From Candidula unifasciata (lineage: Eukaryota > Mollusca > Gastropoda > Stylommatophora > Geomitridae): a stretch of 64,000 nucleotides of DNA. Each line of letters starts with the position of its first letter. Position 1 is the stretch's first letter. A program made the position numbers and the translations under genes. The stretch covers positions 183,832 through 247,831 of the forward strand of contig CAJHNH020007534.1 in NCBI GenBank assembly GCA_905116865.2, written 5' to 3'. This document shows positions 18,440 to 64,000 of the stretch, one piece after another. Below the pieces are notes generated by a model, which was not told the DNA's origin, searched no databases, and worked only from the letters and a program-made list of their open reading frames with translations.

Positions 18440-19085
18440 TACTACTTCTTCTTCTTCTTTACATCCTCTTTTACCGCTTCGGGTGTCGAGGGGGATAAAA
18501 GATCTTGTGTGCTCTTCTGGCTGCTTCAACCATAGACCCATCGTGGTACTGTAGAGTTTCTATGATGTTTTTTTCCCTGTTGTTCTTGGTCTACCTCTTG
18601 CTCTACGTCCCTCTCCGCTTTTGATATATGCCTTGTATGGAATAGCATCAGAAGGCATACTCTCCAAGTATGCGAACAATTTGATTTGCTGTCTTTGTAA
18701 GTAATTTAGAATTGGTTCTGCGTCGACCTTATCTAGTATGACCTCATTCCTGATTTTATCTCTTTTTGTTGATCCTAGTCTTTCTCAGACACATCATTTC
18801 TATGGTTACTGTTCTTTTATATTTTGTTGATAGTGACCACGTCTGGCACTTGTAGCATAGGGTGGGAATAAATATGCTTTGTATGAGATGTATCTATGTG
18901 ATGATTGGGATTGCCTTATGCTGTAAAAGAGGGGCTATATGTCCCAATACTTGGCCAGCTTTACTGCATCCGAAGTCTATTTCTTCGTCCAATAATATAA
19001 GTAAAGCAATATTTTTAAAAGAGACAATGTTTCACTGTCAGATTCATTCTAATCTTCAACGAATGTTGTTCCAAGATATTTAAAC
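18440..19085 (-). mobile_element. LINE fragment (family with GRPRTW C-terminus)
   Basis: TCTTCTTCTTTACATCCTCT, GGGTGTCGAGGGGGATAAAA, CTGCTTCAACCATAGACCCA and TTCTTGGTCTACCTCTTGCT match the piece at 30150-30330, which encodes ARGRPRTWKDSIRETLQHHD on the minus strand. More 5' RT-like sequence follows, with stops. Confidence 0.65.
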
Positions 19086-19117
19086 TCAGGTGCCAGTTTA
19101 ATATATGTGTGCTCTAA

Positions 19118-19690
19118 TCATCAGCATCATCATGTAGCAGGTCCTTTGCAGAACTTCGCTCTCATCACAGTCTGCCTGTAAGGAACTCGGTCTCTTGCCA
19201 GTTCTCCCCCCTCATGAACTTTCACACTCAAGGAGTCACTTATATCCTGTACCCATCTTTGTGTCGGTCGGCCCCTGCCCCTCCTTCCTGGTACCATGCC
19301 TTCTGCTATAATTTTTTTCAATCCGTCGTGGCGCTTGATATGACCAACATATTTCAGCTTTCGAGAAAGGATGCTGTTTATTAGCCAATCTTCCTTGATA
19401 TTCAGATCTTTTAAGATGTCAATATTTCGTGTGCTCTAATGATATGTTTAAATCCTGCTTCTTTCTTCCTATTGACATTACTTCTGTTTCTTCGATGTTG
19501 ATTCTCATATTATTTTATTTACATTCTTCATTCATGGATATGAGATGCTGTTGCAAATTCATGGCTGCATCTGCAATCAAGACCCTGTCATCAGCAAAGA
19601 GTCATTCGTTGATGTTACTATCATTTTCATTCCTGAGCCTGGCATTCTTGCTTATACTTACCTGTCATCTGACTTGTCACTGATAAGCGG
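19118..19690 (-). mobile_element. LINE RT C-terminal fragment, (ATG)n-tailed family
   Basis: Minus strand: SLFADDRVLIADAAM (RT FADD box), MRINIEETEVMSIG and [20 protein letters not shown], ending FCKGPAT then CTACATGATGATG. Same family as 6560-6775. Frame broken in the middle. Confidence 0.8.
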
Positions 19691-19804
19691 CAGACCTCGG
19701 CAAGGACAGCATCGGGATTCTGCGCTCGACAACTATCAAGCGTGACCACACAGGAGAAGGTGTGATTCAACGCTATAGGCACTGGTATCTATGCCTCACT
19801 AGGA
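19691..19804 (-). mobile_element. LINE remnant downstream of the 59-bp satellite
   Basis: After the array the minus strand stays partly open (LTDINPSEA, then a short frame to about 19692). It continues the LINE that enters the array at 21510. Confidence 0.45.
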
Positions 19805-21510
19805 TTGATGTCTGTAAGACTACAGACCTGCTTGATGTCATCCTCTGCCTTACCCAGCCATGATTGATGTCGGTAAGACTATAGACCTGCTTGATGTGAT
19901 CCTCTGCCTTACCCAGCCATGATTGATGTCGGTAAGACTACAGACCTGCTTGATGTCATCCTCTGCCCTACCCAGCCATGATGGATGTCTGTAAGCCTAT
20001 AGACCTGCTTGATGTCATCCTCTGCCCTACCCAGCCATGATGGATGTCTGTAAGACTACAGACCTGCTTGATGTCATCCTCTGCCCTACCCAGCCATGAT
20101 GGATGTCTGTAAGACTACAGACCTGCTTGATGTCATCCTCTGCCCTACCCAGCCATGATGGATGTCTGTAAGACTACAGACCTGCTTGATGTCATCCTCT
20201 GCCCTATCCAGCCATGATGGATGTCTGTAAGACTACAGACCTGCTTGATGTCATCCTCTGCCATACCCAGCCATGATGGATGTCTGTAAGACTACAGACC
20301 TGCTTGATGTCATCTTCTGCCCTACCTCACCAGGGTGGATGTCTGTAAGACTATAGACCTGCTTGATGTCATCCTCTGCCCTACCCAGCCATGATGGATG
20401 TCTGTAAGACTACAGACCTGCTTGATGTCATCCTCTGCCCTACCCAGCCATGATGGATGTCTGTAAGACTACAGACCTGCTTGATGTCATCCTCTGCCCT
20501 ACCCAGCCATGATGGATGTCTGTAAGACTATAGACCTGCTTGATGTCATCCTCTGCCCTACCCAGCCATGATGGATGTCTGTAAGACTGCAGACCTGCTT
20601 GATGTCATCCTCTGCTCTACCCAGCCATGATGGATGTCTGTAAGACTGCAGACCTGCTTGATGTCATCCTCTGCCCTACCCAGCCATGATGGATGTCTGT
20701 AAGACTACAGACCTGCTTGATATCCTCTGCCCTATCCAGCCATGATGGATGTCTGTAAGACTACAGACCTGCTTGATGTCATCCTCTGCCATACCCAGCC
20801 ATGATGGATGTCTGTAAGACTACAGACCTGCTTGATGTCATCTTCTGCCCTACCTCACCAGGGTGGATGTCTGTAAGACTATAGACCTGCTTGATGTCAT
20901 CCTCTGCCCTACCCAGCCATGATGGATGTCTGTAAGACTACAGACCTGCTTGATGTCATCCTCTGCCCTACCCAGCCATGATGGATGTCTGTAAGACTAC
21001 AGACCTGCTTGATGTCATCCTCTGCCCTACCTCACCAGGATGGATGTCTGTAAGACTACAGACCTGCTTGATGTCATCCTCTGCCCTACCCAGCCATGAT
21101 GGATGTCTGTAAGACTGCAGACCTGCTTGATGTCATCCTCTGCTCTACCCAGCCATGATGGATGTCTGTAAGACTGCAGACCTGCTTGATGTCATCCTCT
21201 GCCCCACCCAGCCATGATGGATGTCTGTAAGACTACAGACCTGCTTGATGTCATCCTCTGCCCCACCCAGGGATGATGGATGTCTGTAAGACTGCAGACC
21301 TGCTTGATGTCATCCTCTGCCCCACCCAGCCATGATGGATGTCTGTAAGACTGCAGACCTGCTTGATGTCATCCTCTGCCCCACCCAGCCATGATGGATG
21401 TCTGTAAGACTACAGACCAGCTTGATGTCATCCTCTGCCCCACCCAGCCATGATGGATGTATGTAATACTGCAGACCTGCTTGATGTCCTCCTCTGCCCT
21501 ACCCAGCCAT
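19805..21510. repeat. 59-bp satellite, about 29 copies
   Basis: Unit: GATGTCTGTAAGACTACAGA, CCTGCTTGATGTCATCCTCT, GCCCTACCCAGCCATGATG. It contains the 7-bp inverted repeat GTCTGTA/TACAGAC with a 4-nt loop. Variants (CTGCAG, CTATAG, a CTCACCAGGGTGG block) recur in groups: the stretch around 20290-20400 is repeated around 20830-20940, which shows higher-order duplication. Confidence 0.96.
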
Positions 21511-21875
21511 GACTTGCCTCTTTTTAGTCTATTGCCCTTTTTCACGGAGAGCATGTGGTACAAAGGATGCTTCAGATCAGAGCATATCTTGAGGTATGCA
21601 AAAGCTCTCTGGGTCTTGATCCTACAGTTCCTTGTTTGGGAAGTCAAGAAGGTACCTCACTGCTAATTGGTATCTCTTGTGCAACCCAGAATAATGCGCA
21701 TCGCTTTGTTTTGCACCTTCTCAAGTCTTTTAATCTGAGTATGGCTAACAGTGAGAATGGCTAGAGCATATTCAATGGGAGAAAGAACAAGTCTCTGGAA
21801 CAGAAGCAAAAGTAGTTTCTGCTCAATATTAATGGCGACCAGGACCCTCATTGCCGACAGGCCTTTGCATGCTTA
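21500..21875 (-). mobile_element. LINE RT fragment running into the 59-bp satellite
   Basis: Minus strand: FQRLVLSPIEYALAILTVSH, then RLEKVQNKAMRIILGCTRDT, with CSDLKHPLYHMLSVKKGN and KSWLGRAEEDIKQVC. This is the tail of an RT of the RNase H-bearing non-LTR type. The reading WLGRAEEDIKQVC is the first copy of the 59-bp unit. Confidence 0.8.
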
Positions 21876-22875
21876 ATCACAGATAAAGACAGGGCCACTG
21901 CAGCTGACCTATCTGCATGCTTACTCTTAAACATGCCTACATAGCCTAGGCAAAATATCACAGTGACTTTAACCCCCTATGACCTCTGGATTGACGTGAC
22001 CCATTCAATTTACACCCAAAAAATGCCTTCACCTTCTGGAGCCTACTCTGTTAATTTGATACTATGACAAAATATGTGGCTGAGATGTTCTCAGCCCTCT
22101 AGAGCACCTCAATTACCACTTCAAACTCCATTCTCATGCTGGATATTGCAGTTAGCAAGCATCTGGTTAACATGCTGCATACAGACTAAGTTCACAGACT
22201 TTTAAAAAAAATGAATTGAAAATAATACAATAAGAAACAAACCATTTTTTTAAATATGTTTAATCCAGATTGACCGTAGTAACATGACATAAGATAATGG
22301 TCATACAATAATTAAAAAGAAAAAAACTAAGTCAGTTCTATGTTCCTGCCACTTTATCATCCAACCTCTGCTAAACTGGCACCGAATGAAGTCAACAAGT
22401 ATCTTCAAGATCCTTTGCCGAGTGTAAATCCCTTCATCGAGCATGTTCAGCAAGCCTACAACTAACATGATGTCCTAAAAGGCATGGTGACAAAAGTCTC
22501 TCTCCTATCAGTTTTTAACCAGATTTCAGCACAAACACAACTATTAATAATTAACATTGTAGACAATTATAAGGCAAACTGGCAAGCTATCCACTCAGGT
22601 ACACAACACAATTTCAGTTTCCACAAATATCTATTTGGCTTGCAATTGCCAGGGTGATGACTATTTAAATCAAACTCAAGCAGTACAACAGGCACACACA
22701 TGAACACATCAACAAACTGTGTTTTGGACATGATGAAATCTTTTACTAACCAGCAAATACTACCTTAACCTTGTTGCCCGAGAAAACAAGATTTCTGAGA
22801 TTCACAGGCTTCTGATGACGTGACATCTTTGGGCAGTGATGCAAAAATGGTGTGCCTTCACAAGGAATGAAGGCT
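21876..22875. other. Intergenic AT-rich sequence, no element recognised
   Basis: No frames above 60 codons with any family similarity, no tandem repeats. Confidence 0.45.
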
Positions 22876-23160
22876 CCCCGTGTGGGTTCAGGGATCATTT
22901 TGAGGAAAACAAGAAAAGATTCACTGCCTGCCCAAAAGCATGTCGTAAGAGTCGACTAATTGGGAGCTTCCTTTAAAGTCGAAGTACATCTGCCTGAGAG
23001 AAAGGAACCAATAGTTTGCATGCAAATGAGTTAGACCTGTGAAGCAGATGTGCATGCAATACTCAGTTTCTGGAACAGAACTAGAGCCCAGAATTGGACG
23101 AACAACTAGAACATTCTGCCAGAGTTTATAGCTGATGAATGCAAAGAAGAAGAAGAAGAT
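22876..23160 (+). repeat. Alpha SINE-like repeat, copy 6
   Basis: CCCCGTGTGGGTTCAGGG to AATGCAAAGAAGAAGAAGAA, near full length. Confidence 0.9.
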
Positions 23161-23269
23161 GAAGGCTGGTGACAGCGTACCCACTGCTGTCTTTAGGATA
23201 GCTACAAGGCAGAACTCTAATCTCTCCCATCATGCAACTCTCTTTGTACTGTCCCAAGACCATGAAAAC

Positions 23270-23480
23270 GTCTATCTTGTCAGGTGTATTATAACAGAGT
23301 TTACATGTTATGGAACTGGAATAAAAAATCCTAAAATATGTAAACAAAAGGATCAAGTGGTTAAATTAAGACTCTGATCTAATGATGTTTGTGTATTTCA
23401 GTTGAAAGATTTTTATGCTGATTTAAATTTTGTCTTAATTACCATCTCTCTCCCCGCCACCCTCTACTGTTGGGTGCTGT
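23270..23480 (+). repeat. Dispersed repeat (family iota), copy 1
   Basis: Shared in the same orientation with 44300-44505: TTATAACAGAGTTT, TGTAAACAAAAGGATCAAG, GTCTTAATTACCATCTCTCT. About 200 bp, roughly 75-80 percent alike by eye. No TIR seen. Confidence 0.6.
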
Positions 23481-24129
23481 TTTTTTTTTTTTTTACAATA
23501 ATAAACTGTCCCCCATGGAAATCTAACAAGGGTACTTAAGGATCATGAAATTGTGAAAATCATTCACTAGCATCAAAGTCACATGAGTGGATGAGTACCA
23601 AATGACAAAATGGGAAATGACAATTACATTTGAACAACAACAAACTAATTGTACAGAATTGACTGACAACAGCTAGCATCACCAAGGCGGTAGTACAGAG
23701 TATCACACTGTCTGCTACAGATAGTACAACTGCCTTTTCAAAACTTCCTAGGACATGACATTTACCTTTCAAAGGCTGAAAAACCTGGCCTGCAGACGTG
23801 CTGAACAAATGTGTAACCTATACGTTTAGACATTTTTACTGGGAAGGCCAGTGTTTTTGTTGTCTCTATCAGGACCACAGAATGAATGATTAACACCCGG
23901 TAGCACAAAGTGCCACCATTCGGATAAGAATCAACCAGATGCAAGTCCCAGAAACCTGTTCAACTGCAAGATTATATTATGGCCCCTGACAGTTACAAAG
24001 TAACCTGAAGTACAGCTGGGGTGGGGTCTGTAATATCCAACAAAAAGGTGCGTCCAATAATGGAACAGATTAATATAAGAAAAGCAATATTTTAAAAAGT
24101 GACAATTTTACACTGTCAGATTTATACAA
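23481..24129. other. Intergenic, nothing recognised
   Basis: A T-run at 23480-23495; otherwise no element. Confidence 0.4.
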
Positions 24130-24149
24130 TTTGCCAAAATATGATCAGC

Positions 24150-25265
24150 CAGCACTTTGTATGCTGTGACAAACACATGTGCAAAACGCTGTTTGTATCA
24201 CTCTAATCTGAAGTACCAGCTGTGATAAACACATGTGCACCCAAACACTGCATCACTCTAATCTGAGGTAATAGCTGTGACAAACACATGTGCACACAAC
24301 GCTGTTTGTATCACTCTAATCTGAAGTACCAGCTGTGACAACACATGTGCACCCAAACACTGTATCACTCTAATCTGAGGTAATAGCTGTGACAAACACA
24401 TGTGCACACAATGCTGTTTGTATCACTCTAATCTGAGATACCAGCTGTGACAAACACATGTGCACACAACACTGTATCACTCTAATCTGAGGTAATAGCT
24501 GTGACAAACACATGTGCACACAACGCTGTTTGTATCACTCTAATCTGAGGTACCAGCTGTGACAAACACATGTGCACACAACCCTGTATCACTCTAATCC
24601 GAGGTTCCAGCTGTGACAAACACATGTGCACACAACACTGTTTGTATCATTCTAATCTGAGGTACCAGCTGTGACAAATACATGTGCACACAACCCTGTT
24701 AGTATCACTCTAATCTGAGGTAATAGCTGTGATAAACACATGTGCACACAACGCTGTTTGTATCACTCTAATCTGAGGTACCAGCTGTGACAAACACATG
24801 TGCACCCAACACTGAATCACTCTAATCTGAGGTAATAGCTGTGACAAACACATGTGCACAACGCTGTTTGTATCACTCTAATCTGAGGTACCAGCTATGA
24901 AAAACACATGTGCACACAACCCTGTATCACTCTAATCTGAGATTCCAGCTGTAACAAACACATGTGCACACAATGCTGTTTGTATCATTCTAATCTGAGG
25001 TACCAGCTGTGACAAACACATGTGCACACAACCCTGTTAGTATTACTCTAATCTGAGGTAATAGCTATGATAAACACATGTGCACACAACGCTGTTTGTA
25101 TCACTCTAATCTGAGGTACTAGCTGTGACAAACACATGTGCACACACAACTGTATCACTCTAATCTGAAGTTCCAGCTGTGACAAACATATGTGCACCCA
25201 ACACTGTTTGTATCACTCTAATCTGACGTACCAGCAGTGACAAACACATGTGCACGTAACACTGT
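24150..25265. repeat. 53/58-bp alternating minisatellite, about 20 copies
   Basis: The core CTGTGACAAACACATGTGCA is followed by CACAAC(G)CTGTTTGTATCA or the shorter ACTGTATCA, then CTCTAATCTGAGGTACCAG or ...GGTAATAG. Long and short forms often alternate, so part of the array is a two-unit (~111-bp) higher-order repeat. Confidence 0.93.
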
Positions 25266-25664
25266 CTAAACCACTCCAAGTTGAGCTACAAGAAGTGCCT
25301 AAACAAGTGCAGACAACAATACTTGTTCCATGTCCAAATTCAAACACAGAAACATATGCATATAATCACACAACACTGTCTACCTCGAGGTAGGTGTATG
25401 GACAAATAATGCACACAACCATACAGAAACATAAACACTTATCACACGGAAACATGTGTACCCAATCATACAAAAAAACCTGCCATTATTAAAGTTTTCA
25501 TTCTTGTGTGTTTGTTGACACTCCCACTCCCCCTCCCCCTTCCTTTCTACCCCACTTCACAAGCTAGCCTGTTATTATTTTTATGGACCGATCAAAACTC
25601 AATGATAATGAAGTCAAAAGCAAGACGACAACCTTTACTTCTCAAAAACATTTCCTGTTCCACA
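25266..25664. other. Intergenic, nothing recognised
   Basis: Contains degenerate ACACATGTGCA-like sequence at its left edge, then unique-looking DNA. Confidence 0.4.
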
Positions 25665-25955
25665 TTTCTTCTTCACTGTTTGCAGCGTTCACCTGCTGTA
25701 AACTCCAGCAGAAAGTTCTGGTTGTCTGTCCACTTCTGGACTTTAGTCTTGTTCCAGAACTTGATGCACATCTGTTTAAGAGACCTGCTTATTTGTATGC
25801 AGACTGTTGGTTCCTTGCCTCTCAGGCAGATGTGCTTCGATTTCAAATAGAAAACAAATTCCTAATTAGTCCCTTCTTACAACCTGCTTTACAGACAGGG
25901 GGTGGGTCTATCTCTCGGCCCCTTCCCCAAAATGGGGCGCTGGAAACCATCACGA
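25665..25955 (-). repeat. Alpha SINE-like repeat, copy 7
   Basis: Reversed: TTCTTCTTCACTG..., AACTCCAGCAGAAAGTTCTG, to AATGGGGCGCTGGAAACC. Confidence 0.85.
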
Positions 25956-26080
25956 TTTTTGTGGAGAAACACTGAGTTTAACCGACTAAACATGTTGCCA
26001 ATAATTTAAATGACTGGATACATTACAATCAATTTGTCTAACCAAATCCTTCCTCCTTTTCACATATTTTTGTGTGGAGA

Positions 26081-26365
26081 TTCCTGTGTGGGTTTCGGGG
26101 CCCTGTTATAGGGAAAACAAGAACAGACCCACTGTCTATCCAAAAGCATGTCGTAAGAATGGACTAATTGGGAGCTTCCTTCACAGTCACAGTGCATCTG
26201 CCAGAGAGGCAAGAAACCAGCAGTCTGCATACAAATAAGATCTGTAAAAAGAGTGCACACACAACACTCAGGTTCTGTAAGAGGACTGCAGTCAGAAGTG
26301 GATGAACAACCAGAACTTTCCAAAAGAGTTCACAGCTGGTGAACACGAAGAAGAAGAAGAAGAAT
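26081..26365 (+). repeat. Alpha SINE-like repeat, copy 8
   Basis: CCTGTGTGGGTTTCGGGGCC to CACGAAGAAGAAGAAGAA. Full length, pure GAA tail. Confidence 0.92.
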
Positions 26366-26899
26366 TTTATTGAGAAACCAATTAATTTAACCAACTAAAC
26401 GATGTAATTAATTTGAGTGAATATGTTATAATCAATTTGTCTTTAAAAAAAAAAAACTCTTTTTCCCCACATCTTTTTGTGGAAAAAACAATGAATTTAA
26501 TCGACTAGACACAGTGTACTTAGTTTAACTGACTGAATATGCTACAATCACTTTGACTAATAAAATCCCTCCTCTTTTTCAAATTTTTTCGCTGGAGAGA
26601 TAATTATACTGACTAAATACATGGTAATCAATTTCTATTCCAGAATAAATTAAAATCAATTTAACATACTGAATATGTTACAAACAAAAGAGTCAGAATA
26701 TGTCATAATTGACTTCAATGACAAAAAATGTTGCCATTAATTTAACTGGCAGGTTATGCGAAGTCAGTTTTACTACCAGAATATTTCAGAATAAAGTTTT
26801 GTGACAGAATACATGACACTAACAAAACATTTACATCAAATTCACTGGCAGAATTCCTGGTTATATTTTCTGACTGTTAATGAATCCAAACTAAGTGAG
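26366..26899. other. AT-rich degenerate repeat tract
   Basis: Loosely repeated motifs of the type AATTTAACTGACTGAATATG / ACAATCAATTTGACTAA about every 60-70 bp, too diverged to define a unit. Confidence 0.4.
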
Positions 26900-26919
26900 A
26901 AATGTTTAAGATATTTAGG

Positions 26920-27080
26920 TTAGTTGTGTATTCTTTACAGGACGTTAGAGAACCTGGCTGTTGTGTGGTTTTTCTAGGCAAATTTACATCCAGTAGTTTG
27001 CCATTGCTTTCTGGATGGTCGGCTTTCTTGATACCAGCTGGGATCGAACCCAGCATCCCGGCATTACAAAGGTTTAAGAT
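26920..27080 (-). repeat. SINE-like repeat (family delta), copy 2
   Basis: On the minus strand a tRNA-like segment (TGGGTTCGATCCCAGCTGG) precedes the body shared with 11315 and 45890 (AGTTTGCCATTGCTTTCTG on plus). Confidence 0.6.
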
Positions 27081-27119
27081 ATAATAAGTAAAATTAATTC
27101 TGTCCGGGTCTGCATAAAA

Positions 27120-27510
27120 GTTATGGTTTAACAACCCCTGCAACGTCAAGATGCGTTGAGTCAAGAACCGACATCACAGCAACCTGGGCATTCCCATAAG
27201 CGCTCCCTCCCCATCTTCAGCAGCCAGTGCAGAGTTCTGATACTAATGGTGCCAGTAGCATTTTGATTAAACGTTTGTCTTGCCTCAAGCATCTGCTATA
27301 AACCCTCGTCACTCCCCGCTGCATCAATCTCGCCAGGTTTATCCATCTGCTCCTCCGAACTGTACACGCTCTCCCACAAGGCACTAACCACGTCTGCCTT
27401 ATCATGCACCAGTATCCACCAACTTGTGCAGAGCCAGCCAGTCTGTCCGCCTGTTCATTTCCCAACTCACCAGCGTTTCCCAGAGAAAAAAATCTAGACA
27501 ATCCTTCTCA
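27120..27510 (-). mobile_element. RNase H-type LINE 3' fragment
   Basis: Minus: FFSLGNAGELGNEQADRLAG (RNase H signature, H replaced), then LPCGRACTVRRSRWINLARL-like sequence and a tail GTCGGTTCTTGACTCAACGC. About 95 open codons with altered catalytic residues, so dead. Confidence 0.78.
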
Positions 27511-27569
27511 CCCGTAGAGGTCTAATCCTCCATTCCACTTGAATATCTCCGTCAAGATGGTATAGTGGC

Positions 27570-27855
27570 TATTACCTGTGTGGGTTATGGAGCTCCCACT
27601 GTGGAGGAAAACAAGAATAGACCCACTGCCTCCCCATCAAGCATGTCATAAGAGTAGACTAACTGGGGACTTCCTTCGAGGTCGGAGTGCATCTGCCTGA
27701 GCGGCAAGGAACCACCAGCTGCCCACAAATAAGACAGTAAAACGGATGTGCATGCAAAACTCAAGCCCCTGACACAAAACCAAAGAGCAAACAGACAAAC
27801 AACCAGGACTTTCTGACCTAGCTTACAGCCGGTGAACAAAGAAGTAAAAGAAAGA
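27570..27855 (+). repeat. Alpha SINE-like repeat, copy 9
   Basis: CCTGTGTGGGTTATGGAGCT to GTGAACAAAGAAGTAAAAG. Diverged tail. Confidence 0.85.
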
Positions 27856-28109
27856 TACAGTGGCTTCTGTGAGGCTGTTGAGATAAATTACTCAACATCT
27901 CAGGCCACCACTGCATCATTCATTCATTCAGTAGCATGTCCCTCGCGGAGATAAAACCCTCCGGAAAACCTTCTATCATGACAAGATGTCAGGTCCACCA
28001 TCTGGAGATCATCTGCCACATCCTGCCACTGCATCAAACAGTGAAAACCAAACACAGAAATTGAATGGTCTCTCAGAAACAATGCTCCAGTCAAGTGTTA
28101 ATCAAATTT

Positions 28110-28310
28110 TCAGTTCTCTAAGCCGTTGAACTAGTCGATCCATAAATCATTTATTCTCTCCAGGTTGCTGGCAGCATTAGTTGATCGATCGACTGATCAA
28201 TAATTTATTCTCTCCGATTTGCTAGCAACATTAGTCAATCAATCAATTTTTCAATCATTTATTCTCTCCGGGCTGCCATCAGCACTAGTCGATTAATCAA
28301 TCATTATCAA
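28110..28310. repeat. About 63-bp repeat, three diverged copies
   Basis: CATTTATTCTCTCC followed by a GGTTGCTGGCAGCATTAG-type block and a (TCAATCGA)-like stretch, three times. Confidence 0.7.
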
Positions 28311-28317
28311 TAGATTA

Positions 28318-28572
28318 CCCGAGTGCGTTCCGGGCCCTATTATAAGGAAAACAAGAATAGACCCACTGCCTACCCAAAAGCATGTCTTAAGATTCGACTA
28401 ATTAGGAGCTTCCTTCGAAGTCGGAGTGCATCTGCCTGAGAGGCAAGGAACCAGCAGTCTATATACAAATGTAAAACGGATGCACACGCAACACTCAGGT
28501 TCTGGAACAGGACGAGCAACCAGAACTTTACGCCAGAGTTTACAGCTGATGAATACAAAGAAGAAGAATATA
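28318..28572 (+). repeat. Alpha SINE-like repeat, copy 10
   Basis: CCGAGTGCGTTCCGGGCCCT to TGATGAATACAAAGAAGAAG. A small internal deletion around the CTGGAACAGGACGAG block. Confidence 0.87.
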
Positions 28573-29063
28573 ATGGATGGAATCCAATCCAGCAACTTTG
28601 GATTCTCATCAATGTTCATTTCAGGGTTTATTTTGGGTGTCCGCGCCTATTTTAATATTTTCCTCTTCTTTGAAGAAGAATTTAATATTCAAATAACTTA
28701 AGTAATAATTTGGGCGACCCTAATATCTACACAAAGCACTACTATGATGCTCCTATTGTGAAAAGCAGGCAAGAAATCTTCTTCAATAATATTTTTTAGG
28801 AAAATGTCATATGTTAAAAGGTATGAAATTATAATAACAACATAACCATTCAATAAATGCGACACATAACAGCAATAATAAATATATGCCTGACTACCTC
28901 AATTGCTTCTGTGAATTTGAGAGAAAAAAGATTGTACACAAATGACCACCCAAAACAAAACAAAAACAACAGGAAATGAAACCAGACAAAGAGTTGAAGT
29001 GACCTGCAGAACAGCAAAATAGATCCGTTGACATCACATCCAAACTGGCAGAGGCGTACGGGT
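28573..29063 (-). other. Presumed CK2-alpha 3' untranslated region
   Basis: Downstream of the stop codon in transcript sense. Candidate AATAAA signals on the minus strand lie near 28625 and among the TTTATT motifs at 28150-28260. None is close to the stop, so the 3' UTR may be 400 nt or longer. Position is the only evidence. Confidence 0.35.
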
Positions 29064-63579
<34,516 letters not shown>

Positions 63580-63665
63580 CTGTGTCAACAAGAAATAAAT
63601 CATTACAAGATGACAAACTAGGAACAATTTTACAATGTAAAGACATTCTGAGGAAGAAGGAAAGG

Positions 63666-63708
63666 GGGGGGGGGGGCGACACGGAGTTTGGAGTGAGGAG
63701 GGGGGCAA

Positions 63709-63749
<41 letters not shown>
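63666..63749. repeat. G-runs up to about 40
   Basis: G homopolymers at 63666-63676 and about 63711-63749 with an AGGAGGGG link. Confidence 0.85.
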
Positions 63750-63750
<1 letters not shown>

Positions 63751-63910
63751 GGGGCCTTAGTTAAACATAATGGCTATATGTTTGCCTGCCAGCCCGTGAT
63801 CTTGGGTTTGAATCGGCTTCAAGTAACATTTTCTAAAGCAGGTAGCACGAAATATCCTGGAAATTAAATGTGGCTGGCAGGATGCAATTTCCCTTTCACA
63901 TATAAATGCT
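63735..63910 (+). repeat. tRNA-headed SINE (family eta), diverged
   Basis: CCTGCCAGCCCGTGATCTTG, GGGTTTGAATCGGCTTC (B-like), ATGTGGCTGGCAGGATGCAA. It is in the CK2-alpha intron before the DWG exon. Confidence 0.6.
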
Positions 63911-64000
63911 ACCTGCAACAAGAAAATTTATGCTAAAAGTTAAAAAGAGAATATATACATGGAAAATGGGCAGCCTTAAAGATGAGTTTTTTCAATGTCA

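Overview
The window is metazoan nuclear DNA. It carries parts of two spliced, intron-rich housekeeping genes on the minus strand, embedded in AT-rich sequence packed with SINE/LINE debris and minisatellites. Animal-type PRMT7 and CK2-alpha, mollusc-like tRNA-derived SINEs, non-LTR retrotransposon pieces and very long mono-, di- and trinucleotide runs point to a lophotrochozoan, most likely a gastropod mollusc. That placement is inference. There are no bacterial genes, operons, CRISPR arrays, rRNAs or intact tRNAs.

Region 1 (about 1-14700): ten exons of PRMT7 (protein arginine methyltransferase 7), read right to left from a start near 14587/14701 to an exon ending at 78. All ten exon phases join without a break. 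The rest of the gene (most of the second methyltransferase repeat) lies beyond base 1. Introns hold a 25-bp palindromic minisatellite, a GT-rich 70-bp array, a TIR-bounded MITE and several SINEs. Intron 5 contains a 41-bp array whose unit is a copy of that intron's own 3' splice site plus the first bases of exon 6.

Region 2 (about 14700-29060): intergenic. It holds pieces of several LINE families, a 400-bp (GTA)n tract, a 59-bp satellite (about 29 copies) that interrupts a LINE reading frame, a 53-58-bp array, and copies of an abundant 280-bp (GAA)n-tailed SINE-like family here called alpha (19 copies in the window).

Region 3 (29064-63579): the last six exons of casein kinase II catalytic subunit alpha (CSNK2A-type), again with consistent phases. 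They run from the DWG/activation-loop exon to a stop codon at 29064-29066. The final intron is about 25.9 kb and is an island of minisatellites with periods of 17, 23, 30, 32, 34, 37, 46, 50 and 69 bp. It also holds a TIR-flanked satellite cassette and a possible small membrane-protein exon on the same strand. The 57.8-61.9 kb intron carries a hAT-like element with an 8-bp target duplication.

The two genes are functionally independent. The most unusual theme is local birth of tandem arrays from recognisable parents: an intron-exon junction, a LINE reading frame, a LINE 3' tail, a SINE end and the interior of a TIR element.
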